64,000 bases of DNA from Phorcus lineatus (Eukaryota > Mollusca > Gastropoda > Trochida > Trochidae). Of this stretch, positions 59,740 to 64,000 are shown piece by piece. Both the position numbers and the translations under genes were made by a program. The stretch is from contig OV121083.1 in assembly GCA_921293015.1 (NCBI GenBank), forward strand, positions 34,402,908 to 34,466,907, in the 5' to 3' direction. The stretch's first letter is position 1. Each line of letters starts with the position of its first letter. Below the pieces are notes generated by a model. It had not been told where the DNA came from and searched no databases. It worked only from the letters and a program-made list of their open reading frames with translations.

Positions 59740-61030
59740 CCTTAACACCTTTATCCGTCTTCTTCGCGAGTAGCAAAGCCCTAGAAATCTTAAATCTGGT
59801 CTAAAGAGTCTTTCGCTATTGGTGTAATAATTCATAGATTTTGTGACTCCGTATATTCGCCACAAGGCCCAATTTTTTCGTGTAATTTTCCGAATAAGGA
59901 GTCCCACAAATCCTTGAAATCTTTGAATACTTGGCAATGATGATCATAACGATATATTTGCTTTATGTCAGGAAAAAAATATACTTTATATTTACTTTGA
60001 ACTTAAATATCAAATTAAGCATGCTGAGCTACAGCATCAAATGACCTATTCTTGTATAGCTCTCACATTATAATCTGCTGAGTAGAGAAATGAGATATTT
60101 TGTGTTTCGTTTTACGGGATACTCTCTTTCGTCATAAAGACAAAGACTCATTGAATCTATAAAGGCTATCAACGCTTTGTAATGGTAAAAGAAGACCAAA
60201 GTTTTTAATTGGAAAAAGATACTAAATTCTCATTTTCCTATCATTTGCATTAAGATTAAAATTGACTATGCATTAGCATCAAAGCTACCGCCAGGTTAAT
60301 GGTCATCGAGAGAAAACGTGGTTTATTTTTTGAGTAGATGATAATTCCGTTTCATTAGACGCTATGGAAATCAATACCATTCATCATTCCATCTATTTTG
60401 CCATTTTGATGGGGAATAAAAATCCAACTCTTTGTTATTTATTTGTTTAATTTTCTTTTAGATTCTTGAATAAGTCACCATTTGTTTGTTTTGCGAAATA
60501 TAAATTTCAATGAATTAATTGGTTGTATTTTGATTTGATGTTGTTTTGGTAGTCAATCTGTTGCCAGGATTCTTTCATGCACTTTAATAACTGAACGTTA
60601 TAGAGAGTTGAAGTTACGTTATTTACAGGATTCTTTGAGATCATTTATTAAATGAGTTACCATTGGTTTGCATTTCAAAAATTCGTATTTCAATTAATCA
60701 AAATCTTTGAATTATCACCCGATTAGCCAAAGACTCTTCAGACCAGATTTCAGCTTTCTAGGGCTTTGCTTCTACCGGAGAAGACATTTATAGGTATTTA
60801 GCGATCGTTTGCCAAGATTCTTTATATGGAGGTAAAATCTACGTAACTATTACTAACTAACATAGTTCTTTTAGATCCTTAATAATATAAGTCATCCTTT
60901 GTTTCTCAAAACATCAAAATCTCAACAAGTTGGTTCATTTTCCGTTATATTTTAACAAATTTTTCAATTAGATCTTTTTTAGTTATCAGAATACGATATT
61001 TTACCAGAATTCTTTAATGCACTTAAGCGT
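59740..61030. repeat. Compound repeat: inverted arms plus serial GATTCTTT modules
   Basis: The region 59750-59850 is the inverse of 60690-60790 (shared AGACTCTTNAGACCAGATTT and CTAGGGCTTTGCT). Between and after these, modules beginning GCCAGGATTCTTT recur at about 60562, 60813 and 60999, each followed by AT-rich sequence with CACCATTTGTTT-type words. Looks like an old, rearranged non-autonomous element. No protein coding recognised. Confidence 0.6.
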
Positions 61031-61074
61031 ATAACCGGACATCATATTGAGGTAAAGCTTGTCGCGTGTATCAC

Positions 61075-61219
61075 CTTTCCGCTTCTTGTCATCACGGGAT
61101 GAAGTTGACATGACGCGGGGAGGCTTGGGTAATGAATATCTTCTATACGTGTCTGGACTAAAGTCTCTAACTTGAAAGGTCACGGGAGGGCAAATGGGTT
61201 TTCTCGTATAAGCATCCAT
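61075..61219 (-). CDS. Candidate coding exon of an unknown gene
   Basis: On the - strand an acceptor-like TGTCGGAATAG stands four bases before an ATG. The frame reads MDAYTRKPICPPVTFQVRDF, then SPDTYRRYSLPKPPRVMSTS and SRDDKKRK, up to a donor AAAG/GTGATA. Composition (Pro, Arg, Tyr, Ser, Lys rich, hydrophilic) is unlike the random frames around it, and it sits in the longest unexplained frame of the window (61001-61402). I do not recognise the protein, and no partner exon was found. It may be chance. Confidence 0.3.
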
Positions 61220-61402
61220 TCCTCTATTCCGACACAGGCTACTTAAGTAATGTCTTCCAAAGTGACCTATGCTACAAGTTGAGCTTTTTCTAGACTTGAT
61301 AAATCGAATCCGAAATATGATTGCTACGTCGGTTGTACAATCGGTAAATTGATTAAAACTGAGCAACTGAAGTGTTTCTGTAACCTGAATACTAGAGTCC
61401 AA

Positions 61403-62386
61403 TCACCTGTGCGACGTGCACACGTTTATTACAAGACAGGATACAGTCAAACCAGCAGACTGCTCTTTACCTTGAATGATGGGTTTTACCTCTTGACAAG
61501 AGGTTAAGATTGTATAATCAGTGTTCAAAAGTCAATCGACAGGGCATATATTTTTGAGAATGCAATGTACATTGATAATAAAGGAAGATGAATGTAATTA
61601 TCCGTATTCATTAATTCGTAAGTCATAATTAATAGTATATATCAAAACAGTCTCGAAGATCTTCAGTGTTCACAAAACTTTTAGAATTCTTTCGCAAACG
61701 TTATTTCTCGATTCAGAATCTCTACAAACTAAATGAAATCAGTTCGAACCTATCCCTCGTCCCTTGCTGTCTTTCTCGCCTGAGTACCCTTCCATGAGAG
61801 CTTCGTCTGACCCTTGCACTTCAGCAACGAGATTTGAAAGCCGATGCAAGATTTGATATTTTAACGGGCCCCTGGTTGTTTGAATTTGTGGAAGGTGAGG
61901 GATCCAAGACAAGGGCACCGGACACCCATCCTGTTGAGCATAAATTGGATCAGAAACTCAGCGAAGTAAGAGTGTTAGGTTCGAGCTGATTTAAGTCAGA
62001 TTGAGAATCCGGATAGCTTGATCACTATAAGTAGCTGCGTAAGAAAATATAATTTATAATTTAAAAAATGTCCTACAAGCGTTTCATAACAGTTCGTCAA
62101 TGTGTACGACTATTTAAATTTTTCAAATCTAATATATAGTCTGTTTAAAGTAAACATTCCTAATAACAAACTTATCTAACCAGATCATCACTATAGGATG
62201 CCCTGATAGTAATATGAAGACGGTGACTGTCCTAGCATAACAAGCACAATACGATCTGTACTAACGGGCTACTTACCCACATGGTGAAACATAAGAAGTG
62301 ACATATTTTCAATATGAGCATATGTCCTGGTTAAACTTTGCCTAGCAACGATTGTTTCTGTGCAAGTTTCCATAATACGTCCTCTT
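61403..62386. other. Intergenic, nothing recognised
   Basis: No feature supported. Confidence 0.45.
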
Positions 62387-62640
62387 TGACGTCATAAAAA
62401 CATTGTTCCTTACTTTAATATGGCGGATTATGTCAAGGAAAACAGGCCAATTTGTTTATTTCTATACGATTATTACAGAATAGGATCGGTAACAAAGATT
62501 GTATTACTCTCGGAAGCGTGACATATGACATTTACGAAACTCGTGATAATTTGTCTTCAACCCTCGCTATCGCTCGGATAGTACAAAATTATCACCCTTT
62601 TCGTAAAAGCAACATGGCACACTTCCTCGGGCAATAATAT
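62387..62640. mobile_element. Foldback-like element, second copy of the CTCGCT-NTCGCTCG family
   Basis: TGACGTCA at 62387-62394 and ATGGCGG at 62420-62426 precede imperfect inverted arms 62499-62568 and 62572-62640 around the centre CTCGCTATCGCTCG. Arrangement parallels 34595-34936. The open frame 62452-62637 lies wholly in the arms and is a by-product. Confidence 0.5.
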
Positions 62641-64000
62641 ATACATACACATGTATGGGTTAAACAACGGTGTCTTAATAACTGATAGAAGACTAATACC
62701 AGGTCTATTAAAAGTCTGAATTATTTATTTATTCAAATGAAAACAATTCATTTTAACAAATATTAGAATGAAGTGTAAGAATGCAATTCATCAAACCAAA
62801 TGTAGATTTGCTCTCCGATTAAATGTGGGTTGAGTGTGAGTTGAAATGATATATATGTTAAATAGATTTGCTCAGCGATAAGAATATAAGAGATCATTTG
62901 ACCATTATATATTCAACAAAAGGGTTAAGTTAATATTCAACATTTAAGCATTGTATTGATGACAATATGAACTATAGAACATGGCAATATTGATAAAAAA
63001 TTATAATAAGGAAGACGTGTCTTATTAAATAGAGTGAAAATTAATAAAAATACAAAATCAATAGCTTGTGGATATGAATAGTTTGGTGCGTTTAAAGAAC
63101 CTGGAATTGATAGACACAGCGCATACATTGGCATAGAATGTGAGCTAAATGTTTTACAGCATTTCTTCTTAAAACCGGTAGTATTTGTGAAATTGTGTTT
63201 ACTACCTCGGCAAAATCAAGAACTCATTGTTAATTTGATAATTATGATACTAAAAGATGGTAATGACAAGACTGTAAGAACTGCTGCATATAGAACGGTA
63301 TACGCCTTAGCTTAAATATATTCTTTCTGGTGTACTTTACATTTTAATTGACTTTAAAACGTAAAAAATACCACGTGTGCTGCTCGGAATTAAAAATACC
63401 CCCACATTTTCATCGCTTAACGCCAAATACGTTTATAGTACTTAAGGTTTTAATGTTATTCGAACAATCGCATCATATATGCGAATATCTCGCATTTTCA
63501 TCTTGTAACACAAAACATGTGTATACGCCTACAGTTTTAATTGTAATCGAGCAAGCGCTTCATACATGCCAAAAAATGTAATCACACACCCAATTAACAT
63601 GAATACTAGGATTGTGAGTTGTCAAACATCGTCAATTACAAGAAGTCCGTATTGTTGATTTGAATAAGTGTATAAGAATACGTTTGAGTGTTTGACGCGC
63701 GCAAGCAAGGGTAAATTGTCCAGTTTTGGATAAATATCGCCTGCATTCTTACTGATTCGATTAGCCTATTCTGAAACTTCTGCACCAGTCAGTTCTCAAA
63801 CAATTAATAACAACTAACGCATAATTTTCATTATTATGAATTATTATCTGAATTCGTATCACTTATAAGAATGAATAAAGCCAAAAAATGAGAAAATATG
63901 TCTTAATTCGACTACTAGGACATATATATACCCCTGTTTTTTGATAACCGCCTAATCAATCTGGCGAAACTTTGACAAAATTATCGAAGCATTACTCGAA
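62641..64000. other. Intergenic, nothing recognised
   Basis: AT-rich to the end of the window. Only short random frames. Confidence 0.5.

Noticed and set aside
1..64000. CRISPR arrays, operons, bacterial or viral gene clusters
   Set aside because: The window is plainly metazoan nuclear DNA; tandem repeats here lack spacer structure and genes have spliceosomal introns.

Overview
This is a 64-kb piece of an AT-rich animal nuclear genome. Its protein-coding genes are split by introns with GT-AG borders. Two opine dehydrogenase genes, a family typical of lophotrochozoan invertebrates and best known from molluscs, together with many short inverted-repeat elements and SINE-like (ATT)n tails, suggest a mollusc. 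The species cannot be named from the sequence.

Layout, all recognised genes on the + strand. (1) 1-17.1 kb: the 3' two thirds of an acetyl-CoA synthetase of the cytosolic/nuclear ACSS2 type, thirteen exons from 8043 to 17109 that join in frame to 514 codons plus a stop. The 5' exons are probably upstream of the window. A second, divergent version of the first of these exons, with the same length (73 bp) and same phases, sits at 2541-2613. (2) 20.9 kb: one possible Ly6/uPAR-type exon. (3) 21.4-25.4 kb: transposon debris (Tc1-like, LINE reverse transcriptase) and a 1.1-kb imperfect palindrome. (4) 26.45-31.04 kb: a complete three-exon XK-related (XKR) membrane protein of 583 aa, whose last codons form the first unit of a tandem array continuing into the 3' UTR. 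(5) 32-44 kb: no gene recognised; it holds several MITE-like elements, a deleted PIF/Harbinger element with a transposase fragment, and a broken mariner transposase. (6) 45.47-58.46 kb: two tandem opine dehydrogenase genes with uninterrupted coding regions, 10.6 kb apart. The first keeps the family's catalytic His-Arg-Asp set; the second has Asn in place of the His. (7) 58.5-64 kb: repeats, a candidate exon of an unknown gene on the - strand near 61.1 kb, and a foldback element.

Functionally, acetyl-CoA synthetase makes acetyl-CoA from acetate and ATP. Opine dehydrogenases regenerate NAD+ by reductive condensation of pyruvate with an amino acid during anoxia or exercise. XKR proteins belong to the phospholipid-scramblase family. 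Their proximity here suggests no pathway. The most notable observations are the duplicated same-phase ACSS exon, the active-site substitution in the second opine dehydrogenase, and the tandem array that includes the XKR C-terminus.
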